From: DATJUF01 sp035524095
GTDB taxonomy: Bacteria > Desulfobacterota > Binatia > Binatales > Binataceae
Reading direction: 5' to 3'
DNA: 46,336 bases
NCBI GenBank assembly: GCA_035524095.1
Contig: DATKPK010000182.1
Span: 1-46,336 of the forward strand
Each line of letters starts with the position of its first letter. Position 1 is the stretch's first letter. The notes beneath the pieces are model-generated. The model searched no databases and was not told the DNA's origin. It saw nothing but the letters and a program-made list of their open reading frames with translations. The translations under genes and the position numbers were made by a program. Shown here piece by piece: positions 24,002 to 32,988 of this stretch.

Positions 24002-24982
24002 ATGGCGCGGTTTCTAATCAGGCGAATACTCATAATGATGCCGCTGATAGTCGGTATTACCTTTATTTCGTTTGCCGCAATGTCGCTGGTGCCGGGTAAT
24101 TTCGTAAGCAGTTTGGCGCTCGACCCCCATATCTCACCCGCCGTAATCAAGCAGATGGAAGCGGAGTTCGGACTCGACCAGCCACTCTTGATTCGCTACA
24201 TCCGATGGTTGTGGGAAGTGATGCATCTAAATCTCGGCGTCTCGTTGGCTTATCGAGTCAATGTGATCTCGCTGATCGGATCGCGCGCGGTCAATACTGT
24301 AATTCTGGCAGTGGCGAGCATGCTCTTGTCATGGGTAATGGCTATTCCGATCGGTGTAGTCGTTGCGGTGCGTCAGAACTCCGTGCTCGATCGCGTCCTG
24401 TCGTTCGCTTCATTCCTCGGAATGTCAGTGCCGGCTTTTTTCCTTGCCTTTCTCGCGATGGACTTTGCTCTGTGGAGTGGACGGTTTCCGGTCGGCGGCA
24501 GCTTCTCACCGGACTACGCATCGCTCGATGCGGCTAGCAAAGTCGCTGATCGCTTCAATCATTTGATTTTACCAGCCCTCGTGCTGGGCCTCGCCGGAAT
24601 GGCTTCGCTGATGCGCCTGATGCGCTCGCAGATTCTTGAGATCCGCAATGCCGATTTCGTGCGGACTGCGCGTGCCAAGGGCCTGCCGGAACGAGTCGTG
24701 ATGTTCAAGCATGTGTTGCGCAACGCGTTGAACCCATTTGTGACGATCGCCGGCTATAGCCTCGCGGATCTACTCGGCGGCGCGGCGCTGGTTGAAGCTG
24801 TCATGAATCTGCAAGGACTCGGCTTACTACTGCTGAATGCTGTGCGATCGCTCGATGTCCCACTGGTGATGGGCTCGGTACTGACGGGCACCGTATTATT
24901 GCTAATCGGCAATCTGCTTGCGGATATCGCGCTTGTTGCAGTCGATCCGCGGGTGGACTTCGCGACGCTGGCGGCTGAATGA
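24002..24982 (+). CDS. ABC transporter permease, DppB-like
   Basis: A 326-residue inner-membrane permease from ATG 24002; an in-frame GTG at 23987 would add five residues. It begins with the family-typical RFLIRRILIMMPLIVGITFISF and VPGNF, has about six TM helices and the cytoplasmic EAA loop in RTARAKGLPERVVMFKHVLRN. The substitution LVEAVMNLQGLGLLLLNAVRSLDVP is the classic DppB-type end. Its stop overlaps the start of the next permease gene in an ATGA, showing translational coupling. Pairs with the DppC-like protein to make the membrane channel. Confidence 0.93.
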   Translation: MARFLIRRILIMMPLIVGITFISFAAMSLVPGNFVSSLALDPHISPAVIKQMEAEFGLDQPLLIRYIRWLWEVMHLNLGVSLAYRVNVISLIGSRAVNTVILAVASMLLSWVMAIPIGVVVAVRQNSVLDRVLSFASFLGMSVPAFFLAFLAMDFALWSGRFPVGGSFSPDYASLDAASKVADRFNHLILPALVLGLAGMASLMRLMRSQILEIRNADFVRTARAKGLPERVVMFKHVLRNALNPFVTIAGYSLADLLGGAALVEAVMNLQGLGLLLLNAVRSLDVPLVMGSVLTGTVLLLIGNLLADIALVAVDPRVDFATLAAE

Positions 24983-26082
24983 GCGCACTTCCCAGGCCTG
25001 TTCAGCCGGAGGTGGCGCCACCTTCCGATTCGCGCAGGTTTGAGGGCGCGCGGCGATTCGCATCTGGTGTGGCGAATGAATGGCATATGGCGCCGTGGAC
25101 CGCGCGCGCAGCGGTCCTTGTGCTCACGATCTTTTATCTGTTTGCTGTCGCGTCGCCGGTAATCGCGCCTTATGATCCAGCGCGGCAATATCGCCAACTG
25201 CCGGATTGTCCGCCAATGCGGCTTCATTTAAACGCCGCCGCCGAACGTCACCACGGCTGGCTGTTCGCTTATCCGATGCGGCTAGCCGATCCGCTGACCC
25301 GCGAGTACGTGGAGGATCGCAGCCACAAAACCTTTATCCGCTTGTTCTATCGGGGCCATTTGTTCACCACGGAATCCGCGGACGAACCATACTTCTTCCT
25401 TGGTAGCGAAGCACTGGGACGTGATCTGTTCTCGCGGATCGTCTATGGAGCCCGCGTCAGTATGTTTATCGGGCTGGTCGGAGTGGCAATTAGCTTTTCG
25501 CTTGGGATCGGCGTGGGGGCCTTTTCCGGTCTAGTCGGAGGCACCACTGACAATCTGATTATGCGGCTGTGCGAAATCGAGATGTCACTGCCGTCGTTCT
25601 ATTTTCTGCTCGCGCTGGCTGCAGTGATTCCGTCTGGCATGAGTCCTGTCGCAACTTTTTTTATGATCGTTGCTATCATGTCGTTCATAAGCTGGGCGGG
25701 CTTTGCACGGGTAATTCGCGGTATGTCCGCATCTATAAGATCAGCGGCGTTTGTGGAAGCGGGGCGTGCACTCGGCGGCTCGCGCGCCCGGCTGCTGGCG
25801 CGGCATATCATTCCGTCAGTGCTCGGCTTCGCGGCGGTCAACGCGTCGCTGTCGATACCGGGTTATATCCTCGGAGAAAGCGCACTCTCGCTGCTGGGCC
25901 TGGGTATTCAAGAGCCGGCGGCGAGTTGGGGCAACCTCCTCTCGCAGGCGATGGATCCGCAAAACCTTGAGCACTATCCGTGGGTGATGATACCCGGCGT
26001 GTTCATTTCGATTGCGGTGATGGCGTTCAACTTCCTCGGTGACCATCTGCGCGACCGTCTCGACCCGTCGAATCTACGCTGA
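24979..26082 (+). CDS. ABC transporter permease, DppC-like
   Basis: A 367-residue permease with one TM helix near residues 40-60 (AAVLVLTIFYLFAVASPVIA) then an unusually long periplasmic segment of about 75 residues (to about 140) before the main membrane domain. The core includes GSEALGRDLFSRIVYGARVS at 140-160 and the EAA loop in EAGRALGGSRARLLARHIIP, then GYILGESALSLLGLGIQEPAASWG, the standard DppC signature. It overlaps the previous gene by ATGA. The downstream region has no ATPase gene, so energy must come from a DppD/DppF-like pair encoded elsewhere. Confidence 0.93.
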   Translation: MSALPRPVQPEVAPPSDSRRFEGARRFASGVANEWHMAPWTARAAVLVLTIFYLFAVASPVIAPYDPARQYRQLPDCPPMRLHLNAAAERHHGWLFAYPMRLADPLTREYVEDRSHKTFIRLFYRGHLFTTESADEPYFFLGSEALGRDLFSRIVYGARVSMFIGLVGVAISFSLGIGVGAFSGLVGGTTDNLIMRLCEIEMSLPSFYFLLALAAVIPSGMSPVATFFMIVAIMSFISWAGFARVIRGMSASIRSAAFVEAGRALGGSRARLLARHIIPSVLGFAAVNASLSIPGYILGESALSLLGLGIQEPAASWGNLLSQAMDPQNLEHYPWVMIPGVFISIAVMAFNFLGDHLRDRLDPSNLR

Positions 26083-26105
26083 GCCCGGCTCAATAGATGG
26101 CCCCA

Positions 26106-26138
26106 ACTCGCAGACTCGCGTATCCCCGGGTTGCGAGT
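26106..26138 (+). terminator. Imperfect inverted repeat after the permease genes
   Basis: ACTCGCA at 26106-26112 pairs with TGCGAGT at 26132-26138 around a 19-nt loop that contains CGCG and CCCGGG. No T-run follows, so it is not a standard intrinsic terminator. It could be a factor-dependent stop or processing hairpin at the end of the ABC operon. Confidence 0.3.
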
Positions 26139-26263
26139 AACCCTCTATGTGCTACAAGCCTCATAGTAGCTGATTGTGCAAAGATTGGTCATCGACGCTT
26201 CTCCAATATGTCTGATGGAGAAAGTTGATGATGACTCGATACTTGCCACGGAGGAGAAGGGAT

Positions 26264-27019
26264 ATGGGAAGGCTCGACGGGAAGGTCGCCTTTATCACAG
26301 GTTCCGGCTCAGGGATTGGCCGAGCAGGCGCCATACTTTTTGCCCGTGAAGGAGCGCAAGTGGCGGTCGCGGAAATCTCGCGTGAAGGCGGCGAGGAAAC
26401 CGTTGCATTGGTGCGGCAGGCCGGCGGCGAGGCGCGGTTAATGTCAACTGATGTGACCGACGCCGCCAGTGTCGAACGCGCGATCGCAGCTACAGTCGAG
26501 GCTTTCGGCAAGATCAATGTGATCTACAACAATGCCGGCGGCTCGACTGCACAGGATGGGCCGGTCACGAAGGTTTCGCTCGACGAATTCTGGCGGACAA
26601 TTAAAGTCGATCTCTTTGGGACCTTCGTTACCTGCAAATACGGTATTCCCGAATTGATTAAGGCGGGCGGCGGCGCCGTGATCAATACGACTTCTTATGT
26701 GGCGCTGGCAGGCATCAAGGGACGCGATGCCTATACAGCGGCCAAGGGTGGCGTCCTTGCGCTGACCCGTTCCCTCGCAGCTAATTATGCGAAACATAAC
26801 GTACGCGCGAATGCGATCGCTCCCGGCGCGATTCAGACTGAGCGTGTAAAGAAGTTTCTCGCTGCTGATCCGCGGCTAGCGAGGATGGACGAGCATCATA
26901 TGTTAGGGATGGGCGTACCTGAGGATATCGCGAACATGGCCTTGTTTCTCGCCTCGGATGAGGCCCGCATTATAACCGGCGCGATTTATCCAGTGGACAG
27001 TGGATGGTCGGCAACTTGA
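26264..27019 (+). CDS. SDR family oxidoreductase
   Basis: A 251-residue classical SDR from ATG 26264; the frame opens at 26225 but a strong GGAGGAGAAGG lies just upstream of 26264 and MGRLDGKVAFITG is the usual family start. TGSGSGIG is at 12-19, NNAGG at 89-93, and the catalytic Ser144, Tyr157, Lys161 in NTTSYVALAGIKGRDAYTAAK. The C-terminus NMALFLASDEARIITGAIYPVDSGWSAT is the classical dehydrogenase tail. It is the first gene of a block with a DUF35 and a thiolase-like gene and is probably a hydroxyacyl or alcohol dehydrogenase in that pathway. Confidence 0.93.
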   Translation: MGRLDGKVAFITGSGSGIGRAGAILFAREGAQVAVAEISREGGEETVALVRQAGGEARLMSTDVTDAASVERAIAATVEAFGKINVIYNNAGGSTAQDGPVTKVSLDEFWRTIKVDLFGTFVTCKYGIPELIKAGGGAVINTTSYVALAGIKGRDAYTAAKGGVLALTRSLAANYAKHNVRANAIAPGAIQTERVKKFLAADPRLARMDEHHMLGMGVPEDIANMALFLASDEARIITGAIYPVDSGWSAT

Positions 27020-27037
27020 TACGCGGATGCAAATGAT

Positions 27038-27454
27038 ATGAGCGAAGAACGTCCGAAACCTGCGCCAGTCGTAGATCAGCTGAGTGCCCCATTATGGAAC
27101 GGCGCGCGCGCCCATAAGTTAGTAATTCAGCGCTGTTCCGATTGTAATTACTATAATCATCCGCCGCGCCCCTTTTGCGACGGGTGCTTGTCACAGCGGC
27201 TGGAATTTCAAGCAGTCAGCGGACGTGGATCGATCTATAGCTTCACGGTGATGCACCAGCGGGATGTCGCTGGTTTCGAGCATGAAGCACCGTTTATCAA
27301 CATAGTCGTCGAGTTGGCCGAACAACCAATGCTATTGATAGTGTCGAATCTGCCAATTAGTGAACGTGAGCGCATTCGCGTCGGTGCGCCGGTTGAAGTG
27401 TGTTTTGAGAATCGCGGCGCTGATTTAGTTATTCCGCAATTCCGGGTCATATGA
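27038..27454 (+). CDS. DUF35 protein, Zn-ribbon plus OB-fold
   Basis: A 138-residue protein with a rubredoxin-like zinc ribbon (Cys33, Cys36, Cys47, Cys50) followed by an OB-fold, the layout of ChsH2/DUF35 proteins. The segments PLWNGARAHKLVIQRC, RPFCDGCLSQRLEF and GRGSIYSFTVMHQRDVAGF are characteristic. DUF35 proteins form complexes with thiolase-like or dehydratase proteins; for example ChsH2 with ChsH1 and with the aldolase Ltp2 in steroid side-chain degradation. Here the thiolase-like gene follows 64 nt downstream. The start is ATG 27038; the zinc and OB-fold assignments are from visible motifs. Confidence 0.9.
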   Translation: MSEERPKPAPVVDQLSAPLWNGARAHKLVIQRCSDCNYYNHPPRPFCDGCLSQRLEFQAVSGRGSIYSFTVMHQRDVAGFEHEAPFINIVVELAEQPMLLIVSNLPISERERIRVGAPVEVCFENRGADLVIPQFRVI

Positions 27455-27518
27455 ATTATCCAGATATAATCGAAGAGAGCATTTGCGATTTCCTGCCCAA
27501 CGCGGGGAGGGCAGGCTG

Positions 27519-28721
27519 ATGTGGCAAGGCCGGGGAAAAACTGCAATCGCGGGAATTGGCTATTCGGCGATTACGCGCCGCCCGGAGAAACCGCTTGGAC
27601 TGCTAGCGGTTGACGCTTGCCGCGCAGCGATCACGGATGCCGGCCTGGACCCGCATCAAATCGATGGATTGACTACCTACCCCGAGAGTCCATTTGCTGG
27701 AGCAGGCAGCCGCGATGGCGAAGACGTTGTCAGTGTCGTCTACATAATCAATCATCTGCCGCTTGCGCCGGATATCCGATGGTACGCGCAGATCGAGACC
27801 GGTATGATCGCGAGTCCGCTGATCGAAGGGATTCATGCCCTGCTGGCGGAGGCTTGCGATTATGTATTAGTCTGGCGCGCGCTCCATCGGCCGCAGCCTC
27901 GGGCCTCAACTGGCAGCGGCCCGAAGACGGCCGAACCACCGCGCGCGTCAGGTGAGGCGCAGTTCATGGCACCTTATGGCTGCAACACGATTATCCAATG
28001 GCATGCGCTCGCGTGGCAGCATTATATGCATCGGTACGGGGCCACCCGCGAGGCGCTAGCTGCGCTGGCGCTAAACAGCCGCCGCAACGCCAATCTGAAT
28101 CCGCGCGCATTCTTTTACGAACAGCCAATGAGCCGCGACGATTATTTCAATTCGCGCTGGATTGCCGAGCCGCTCTGCCTGTTCGACTGCGATGTGCCGA
28201 TCGACGGCTGTGTCGCATTGATACTCACTACTGCAGAACGGGCGCGCGACTTGCGCAATCCCCCTGCATATATAGCTGGATATGGGCAGAATACCGCAGT
28301 GCGACGCACCTTATTTCATTACGCACTCGATGACTATATGGCATGCGGTGGTTCGCTCGCGTCTAAACTATGGTCGTCGGCAGGGCTCGGTCCTAAAGAC
28401 ATGGATGCCGCGCAACTCTACGACGGCTTCAATCCCTCCACTCTCTATTGGCTCGAAGCTGCGGGGTTTTGTGCGCAAGGTGAAGGTGGTTCATTCGTGC
28501 AGGATGGTCGGATCGCGCTTGAAGGTGAGATGCCGGTCAATACTTTCGGCGGTAGTCTCAGCGAAGGGCGCATGCACGGAATGGGGCATATCGCGGAAGC
28601 GGTGAGGCAAGTTACTGGACGAGCAGAGCAGCGGCAGGTAGCAGATGCCGCCGCGGTTTGCGCGATCGACGGATCGCCGATGCTGCGTGGCAGCGGTCTC
28701 GTAGTTACCAAGGACCCGTGA
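27519..28721 (+). CDS. Thiolase-like protein, SCP-x/Ltp2 type
   Basis: A 400-residue protein of the non-decarboxylating thiolase superfamily, from ATG 27519 with GGGGAGG 8 nt upstream (the frame opens at 27483). Its N-terminus GKTAIAGIGYSAITRRPEKPLGLLAVDAC and the C-terminal half with MDAAQLYDGFNPSTLYWLEA and VNTFGGSLSEGRMHGMGHIAEAVRQ match SCP-x or Ltp-type proteins. The canonical N-terminal reactive Cys of degradative thiolases is not evident, and the GHPxG element reads MHGMGH. With the DUF35 gene next door it may be an Ltp2-like retro-aldolase or lyase acting on a branched or cyclic acyl-CoA. Confidence 0.87.
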   Translation: MWQGRGKTAIAGIGYSAITRRPEKPLGLLAVDACRAAITDAGLDPHQIDGLTTYPESPFAGAGSRDGEDVVSVVYIINHLPLAPDIRWYAQIETGMIASPLIEGIHALLAEACDYVLVWRALHRPQPRASTGSGPKTAEPPRASGEAQFMAPYGCNTIIQWHALAWQHYMHRYGATREALAALALNSRRNANLNPRAFFYEQPMSRDDYFNSRWIAEPLCLFDCDVPIDGCVALILTTAERARDLRNPPAYIAGYGQNTAVRRTLFHYALDDYMACGGSLASKLWSSAGLGPKDMDAAQLYDGFNPSTLYWLEAAGFCAQGEGGSFVQDGRIALEGEMPVNTFGGSLSEGRMHGMGHIAEAVRQVTGRAEQRQVADAAAVCAIDGSPMLRGSGLVVTKDP

Positions 28722-28726
28722 GCATC

Positions 28727-29920
28727 ATGAGCCAGGCATATCGATACGAAGTTCTTGAACGGCTGACTCGATTAAATACCGTCAGCACAATGAGTAATGT
28801 CCCGGCGGCAGAGTATCTGGCCGATCAACTAGACGATCAAGGCTTCAAATGCGCACTGCATCAGATTGAGATTGACGGCATGCGTCAGGCGAATCTAGTA
28901 GCTTGGAGCGGTCCGCCTGAGCCTGATGGACTGATCATTTCCGGGCATATCGATACGGTGCCGTTTGAGGGCCAGCCCGGATGGGCGCGCGATCCGCTGA
29001 ACTTGGAGGTTGCTGACGAGCGTATTTACGGGCGCGGTGTAGCAGATATGAAAGGCTTTCTCGCGCAAAGCGTCGAAGTAGCGCGTGTGCTTGATCAATC
29101 CCGCCTGCGGCGTCCACTGGTGTTTCTCTTCACGGCAAACGAAGAGATTGGCGGTGAAGGTGCGAAACGGGTAGCCCCCGAGTTGCCGCATCTGCTTGGC
29201 GACCTGCCAACCCCACGCCTCGCCTGGATCGGTGAGCCCAGTTCCAATCGCGTGATTCGCGCGCAAAAAAGCATCGCAACCTTGAGCATCACAGTCAGCG
29301 GGCGCGGGGGCCATAGCGGGTTGCCTGAGCAGGGCGTCAACGCGATTGCTGTGATGGGCAAGGTGATCAATGCGTTGGGCGGTTTACAGGCTAAGCGACG
29401 CTTGGAACGTGACGCTGAGCTAGCGGCTCTGTTTCCTGATGCGCCTTATGACGTGATGAATTTTGGAGTGATCAGCGGTGGGCTCGCGCATAATATGATC
29501 GCTGAGGAGTGCACGCTTAAAGTTAGTTATCGATCTTTGCCGAATGCTGATCCGATGAAGCTCTACAATGAGATTGCGCAACTGATTGAAGAAATAGATC
29601 CGCATGATTACGGCTCGCCGGAACATCGCGCCATGATCAGAATCAGTGCACCGCTAGTGCTTCCGCCGATGATTGCGCCCGCCGGTACGTCGCTAGAGAA
29701 AGCTCTCTTCGCAGCGACTGGAGCTACTGTGACGGAGGGTGCACTGTATTGGACTGACGGCGGCTGGTTCGCGCTCGAAGGGATCGAGACGCTAATCTGC
29801 GGCCCCGGGGAATTCGACCAAGCCCATCAGCCAAATGAAAGTATCCCGCGTGATGCTTTTGATGCGGGTCCGGCGCTAATCCTCGACGTGATAGATCGGC
29901 TTTGCGGCCGTTCCAATTAG
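28727..29920 (+). CDS. M20 family metallohydrolase, ArgE/DapE-like
   Basis: A 397-residue M20 zinc hydrolase from ATG 28727 (the frame also offers GTG 28718 overlapping the thiolase stop). Metal ligands are in GHIDTVPF (His74, Asp76) and GRGVADMKGF (Asp107), with the catalytic Glu in ANEEIGG (Glu139-Glu140). Further signatures are RGGHSGLPEQGVNAI and QAHQPNESIPRDAFDAG, the usual C-terminal metal region of acetylornithine deacetylases. The sequence is most like ArgE but its position beside a DUF35-thiolase pair argues for removing an acyl group from a catabolic amide. Substrate unknown. Confidence 0.9.
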   Translation: MSQAYRYEVLERLTRLNTVSTMSNVPAAEYLADQLDDQGFKCALHQIEIDGMRQANLVAWSGPPEPDGLIISGHIDTVPFEGQPGWARDPLNLEVADERIYGRGVADMKGFLAQSVEVARVLDQSRLRRPLVFLFTANEEIGGEGAKRVAPELPHLLGDLPTPRLAWIGEPSSNRVIRAQKSIATLSITVSGRGGHSGLPEQGVNAIAVMGKVINALGGLQAKRRLERDAELAALFPDAPYDVMNFGVISGGLAHNMIAEECTLKVSYRSLPNADPMKLYNEIAQLIEEIDPHDYGSPEHRAMIRISAPLVLPPMIAPAGTSLEKALFAATGATVTEGALYWTDGGWFALEGIETLICGPGEFDQAHQPNESIPRDAFDAGPALILDVIDRLCGRSN

Positions 29921-29975
29921 TCACCGTTGCTCAGCTAATCAAAGCTGGCTGAACCCTACCGGGAAGTGGCGAGCC

Positions 29976-30758
29976 TCACGCTACGCCGGCCTCACGTAGG
30001 AAGCTCCTGAGTAGGCGGTTGAATTCTTCCGGTTGTTCGAAGTAAGCGGAATGGCCTGAGCCACGAATCGTAACCAGACGCGAGTTTAATCGTTTCGCCA
30101 TCAGTTCCATGATCGATGGTGCGACCAGCGCATCCTCATCGCCGACGATCAGCATCGTCGGAATACGGTTGCGAATAATCGGTTCGACACTCTGCTTTGC
30201 ACCCATCAGCGCTTTCAGAAGCGTTGGCGTAACATGCTGGTTGAGCCCGGAGATTTGCTGATAAAGGAAATGGCGGCGCGGATCGCGCTCAGGGAAACTA
30301 GGCGCGTAAGCGCGGGTCAGAATATTGGCAAGATTGGCACCCTTGCGGCTCTCACGCAGGGCCGCTTGCGCGCGCGTCACTTCGGGGTCGTCCATCCCGG
30401 CGGTAGTATCGCAAAGAACCAAGGCGCTGGCACGATCGGGATAAGCCGCGGCGAAACCAAGTACAGTCCAACCGCCCATTGACTGTCCGGCCAAAGCCGC
30501 GCGCTCGATACCCAGATGGTCGAGCAGTTGGCGCAGATCCTCGACGAAAGCGCCGGGGCCCGGGCCTTCAGGAAGATCCCGCGAATAGCCGAAGCTGCGA
30601 TGATCGAAAGTGACGCAGCGGTAATGTTTAGATAGTTCTGGCACCTGCTGCCACCAGCTCATATGATTTCCTCCACCGCCGTGCGCGAACACGAGTGCAG
30701 GCCCTTCGCCATGAGTCTCGTAGTAGAAATCAATTCCGTTAAGTCTAGCTGATGGCAT
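29976..30758 (-). CDS. Alpha/beta hydrolase
   Basis: A 260-residue hydrolase. The oxyanion region HGGGGN is at 26-31, the nucleophile elbow GQSMGG puts Ser93 in place, the acidic residue lies in VGDEDALV, and the histidine is in GSGHSAYFEQPEEF near the C-terminus. It is typical of esterases, lactonases and C-C hydrolases of the 3-oxoadipate enol-lactonase type. It is the last gene of the minus-strand block headed by the D-aminoacylase-like gene, 84 nt after the previous hydrolase. Two hydrolases in one block suggests successive ring or ester cleavages. Confidence 0.9.
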   Translation of the reverse strand: MPSARLNGIDFYYETHGEGPALVFAHGGGGNHMSWWQQVPELSKHYRCVTFDHRSFGYSRDLPEGPGPGAFVEDLRQLLDHLGIERAALAGQSMGGWTVLGFAAAYPDRASALVLCDTTAGMDDPEVTRAQAALRESRKGANLANILTRAYAPSFPERDPRRHFLYQQISGLNQHVTPTLLKALMGAKQSVEPIIRNRIPTMLIVGDEDALVAPSIMELMAKRLNSRLVTIRGSGHSAYFEQPEEFNRLLRSFLREAGVA

Positions 30759-30842
30759 CGCTGGGACCTCCGAAAGAGCTGGTATTAGTCAGATATCCTG
30801 GATCGACGGGCTGTCAATTCCAACGAAGTCGACCGGAAGACG

Positions 30843-31634
30843 TCAAACTAAGAAATCGTTGACAACGCGGAGGAATTCCGCCGGCCGTTCAAGATGCGGC
30901 AGGTGGCCACAACGCTCGATCAATTCTAGTTTGGCATCACGAAGGGCGCGTCGATAGAGTTCGGCAGATTCGAGCGGAACAATCCGATCTTCCTTCCCCC
31001 ATACTATCAGGGAAGGCACCTTGTGCAGGCGTGGGAGAAGGAATGGGAGTGCCGGATCGTGCATGTAGGGCTTCCAGCAGTAACGGATCGCTGCCTCGCG
31101 ATTGATTGCAGTAGCTTCGCGTTCTTCGGTCGATGGTTTGCGTCCGAATAGTAATTCGTAATTTGGAACCTGTTTCGGGTCCAAGATCGCGAGGCGGCGA
31201 GTTCCTTCCGATCCGTGTAGAAAGATGTCGGCAATCTCGCCTTCGCGAGGCTTGATACCCATCGCGTCGACTAGAATTAAACGCTCGACGGTAGCGGGCG
31301 ACATTGCTGCAATTTCTGCAGCGAGCCATCCGCCGATAGAAAAGCCGAGAAGCGTTGTCCAAGTCAAGTCTAGTTCCTGGAGAATCCACAGATAGAAGCG
31401 TGACAAATCGACAAAGCTCTCCAGCCATGGCGGCCGCTCGGAACCGGCGAAGCCTGGATGAGTTGGCGCGTAGACAGTAAAACGCCGCGCGAGTTCATCG
31501 TAGACAGGCAGCCATCCGGGATTACCGTCGAAGCCATGCAGCACGACGACCGGAGTCCCGCTTCCGCCAACTAGATAATGAATTGAGGTGTCACCAACGT
31601 TAACGGTGCATTCGCGATACTCAGCCGACGCCAT
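30843..31634 (-). CDS. Alpha/beta hydrolase
   Basis: From ATG 31634 this is a 263-residue hydrolase with the elbow GFSIGG (Ser99), oxyanion loop VLHGFDGN at 31-38, the acid in GKEDRIVPLE and His in CGHLPHLERPAEF. The frame opens at 31769 but ATG 31634 has GCGGAGATTT about 8 nt upstream and the extra N-terminal residues look like non-coding sequence overlapping the LLM gene. It resembles the first hydrolase in size and class. It lies downstream of the LLM gene by about 60 nt on the same strand. Confidence 0.88.
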   Translation of the reverse strand: MASAEYRECTVNVGDTSIHYLVGGSGTPVVVLHGFDGNPGWLPVYDELARRFTVYAPTHPGFAGSERPPWLESFVDLSRFYLWILQELDLTWTTLLGFSIGGWLAAEIAAMSPATVERLILVDAMGIKPREGEIADIFLHGSEGTRRLAILDPKQVPNYELLFGRKPSTEEREATAINREAAIRYCWKPYMHDPALPFLLPRLHKVPSLIVWGKEDRIVPLESAELYRRALRDAKLELIERCGHLPHLERPAEFLRVVNDFLV

Positions 31635-31695
31635 GAGAAATCTCCGCTGCGAGTTGATTGATATGAGGGCGCGGACAAAGAACCTATCACAGGTA

Positions 31696-32907
31696 TCATG
31701 GCGCTTGCTCGAACGGTCCCGGCAGATCGAGTTCCTTACCCATTTCGCGGACGGCCGGCAAAACCTCATCTTTCATAAGTTGAAGGCAGCGCATCGTATC
31801 TTGATGGCTAATCGTGCCGTCATTGGTCCACATGCCAAGAATGCCCGGCCGCAAAATCCTCAGACCTTCGCGAATTTTCTTGATCACGGTCTTGGGACTT
31901 CCAACAACGACGCGATTACTATTGACGACCGCATCCCATCCCGCGGCGTCGACACCACCATACAATGCGTCGGGCTTGAGCGCATGCTTGTACTGCTCAA
32001 GGATACGCTTGCTGCCTTCGCGTGAGTTGTAGCCCGGCGGCGCCATGAAATCGCCGGGCATCGGAACACGTCCGATACCAGCGTTACCCACCAGGAAGCC
32101 CTTGCCAACCTCGAATGCTTTTTCGTCCGTATCCTGCACGTGAATACGCCATAGATAGCCGAAGTTTTGCGGGCCTGGAACATAACCGGTCTCAGCGGCG
32201 GCCTTGCCGTAAAGCTCGGTCATCTGCACGGTCACCTGAGGATCGGTTTCCAAGTAGATATATGGGTAATGATGACGCGCGCTCCATTCGAGTGTTTCCG
32301 GGCTGCCAATACCGGGGATCCATATGGGAGGATGCGGGCGCTGTAGCGGCCGCTCGAACGGATTGACTACACGAAAATGATAGTGTTTGCCTTCCCATCT
32401 GAAAGGGCCGGGAGTCGTCCAGGTCTTGATTATTAGGTCGTGCGCCTCCTCGAAGCGCTCCCGATTATGGACCGGGTTGGTATTAGTCGCCCAGCTCTCG
32501 ATGCCGGTACCGCGAACGAAACCCGAGACCAGCCGTCCGCGTGAAATCATATCGATCTCGGCCAATTCTTCGGCGAGTCGCAGTGGGTTCTCGAAGATCG
32601 GCAGTGGATTGCCGAGCAAGACTATTTTCGGGCGCTTGGTGATGCGAGCAAGGATCGCCGCTTCGAGATTCATCGCCGCGCCCATGCAGGTCGGTGTGTT
32701 GTGATGCTCATTGAGCATCAGACCGTCGAAACCGACCTCTTCGCAGAATTGGTATTCGTCGAGATATTCGTTATAGAGGTCAGCTCCAAGTTCAGGATTA
32801 AAGTGAGTATTCGGAAATGTAAGTCGAACCGAACTGCGAAAGCTGTTCTTGACGTCGGCTTCTGTGTACGCGATGTAAGCCCGTTCGGTGAAGCGCATTA
32901 TGAACAT
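31696..32907 (-). CDS. LLM class flavin-dependent monooxygenase
   Basis: A 403-residue luciferase-like protein. Signatures are FCEEVGFDGLMLNEHHNT at about 51-70, AAILARITKRPKIVLLGNPLPIFENPLRLAEELAEIDMIS with the classic barrel strands, GRLVSGFVRGTGIE, and RPHPPIWIPG near 188. The long form (400 against 360 residues) resembles alkanesulfonate or alkanal monooxygenase types that use FMNH2 and oxygen. The start at 32907 has GAGAGG about 9 nt upstream; Met4 is an alternative. It lies in a block with an amidohydrolase and two hydrolases, suggesting an oxidative degradation step. Confidence 0.92.
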   Translation of the reverse strand: MFIMRFTERAYIAYTEADVKNSFRSSVRLTFPNTHFNPELGADLYNEYLDEYQFCEEVGFDGLMLNEHHNTPTCMGAAMNLEAAILARITKRPKIVLLGNPLPIFENPLRLAEELAEIDMISRGRLVSGFVRGTGIESWATNTNPVHNRERFEEAHDLIIKTWTTPGPFRWEGKHYHFRVVNPFERPLQRPHPPIWIPGIGSPETLEWSARHHYPYIYLETDPQVTVQMTELYGKAAAETGYVPGPQNFGYLWRIHVQDTDEKAFEVGKGFLVGNAGIGRVPMPGDFMAPPGYNSREGSKRILEQYKHALKPDALYGGVDAAGWDAVVNSNRVVVGSPKTVIKKIREGLRILRPGILGMWTNDGTISHQDTMRCLQLMKDEVLPAVREMGKELDLPGPFEQAP

Positions 32908-32988
32908 GGAATCGGCCTCTCGCTCACTAGAGATGATGTTCGCATGCTGGCGATAAAAGATGATCGCGTCGGCAATGTTGCAAGGACG

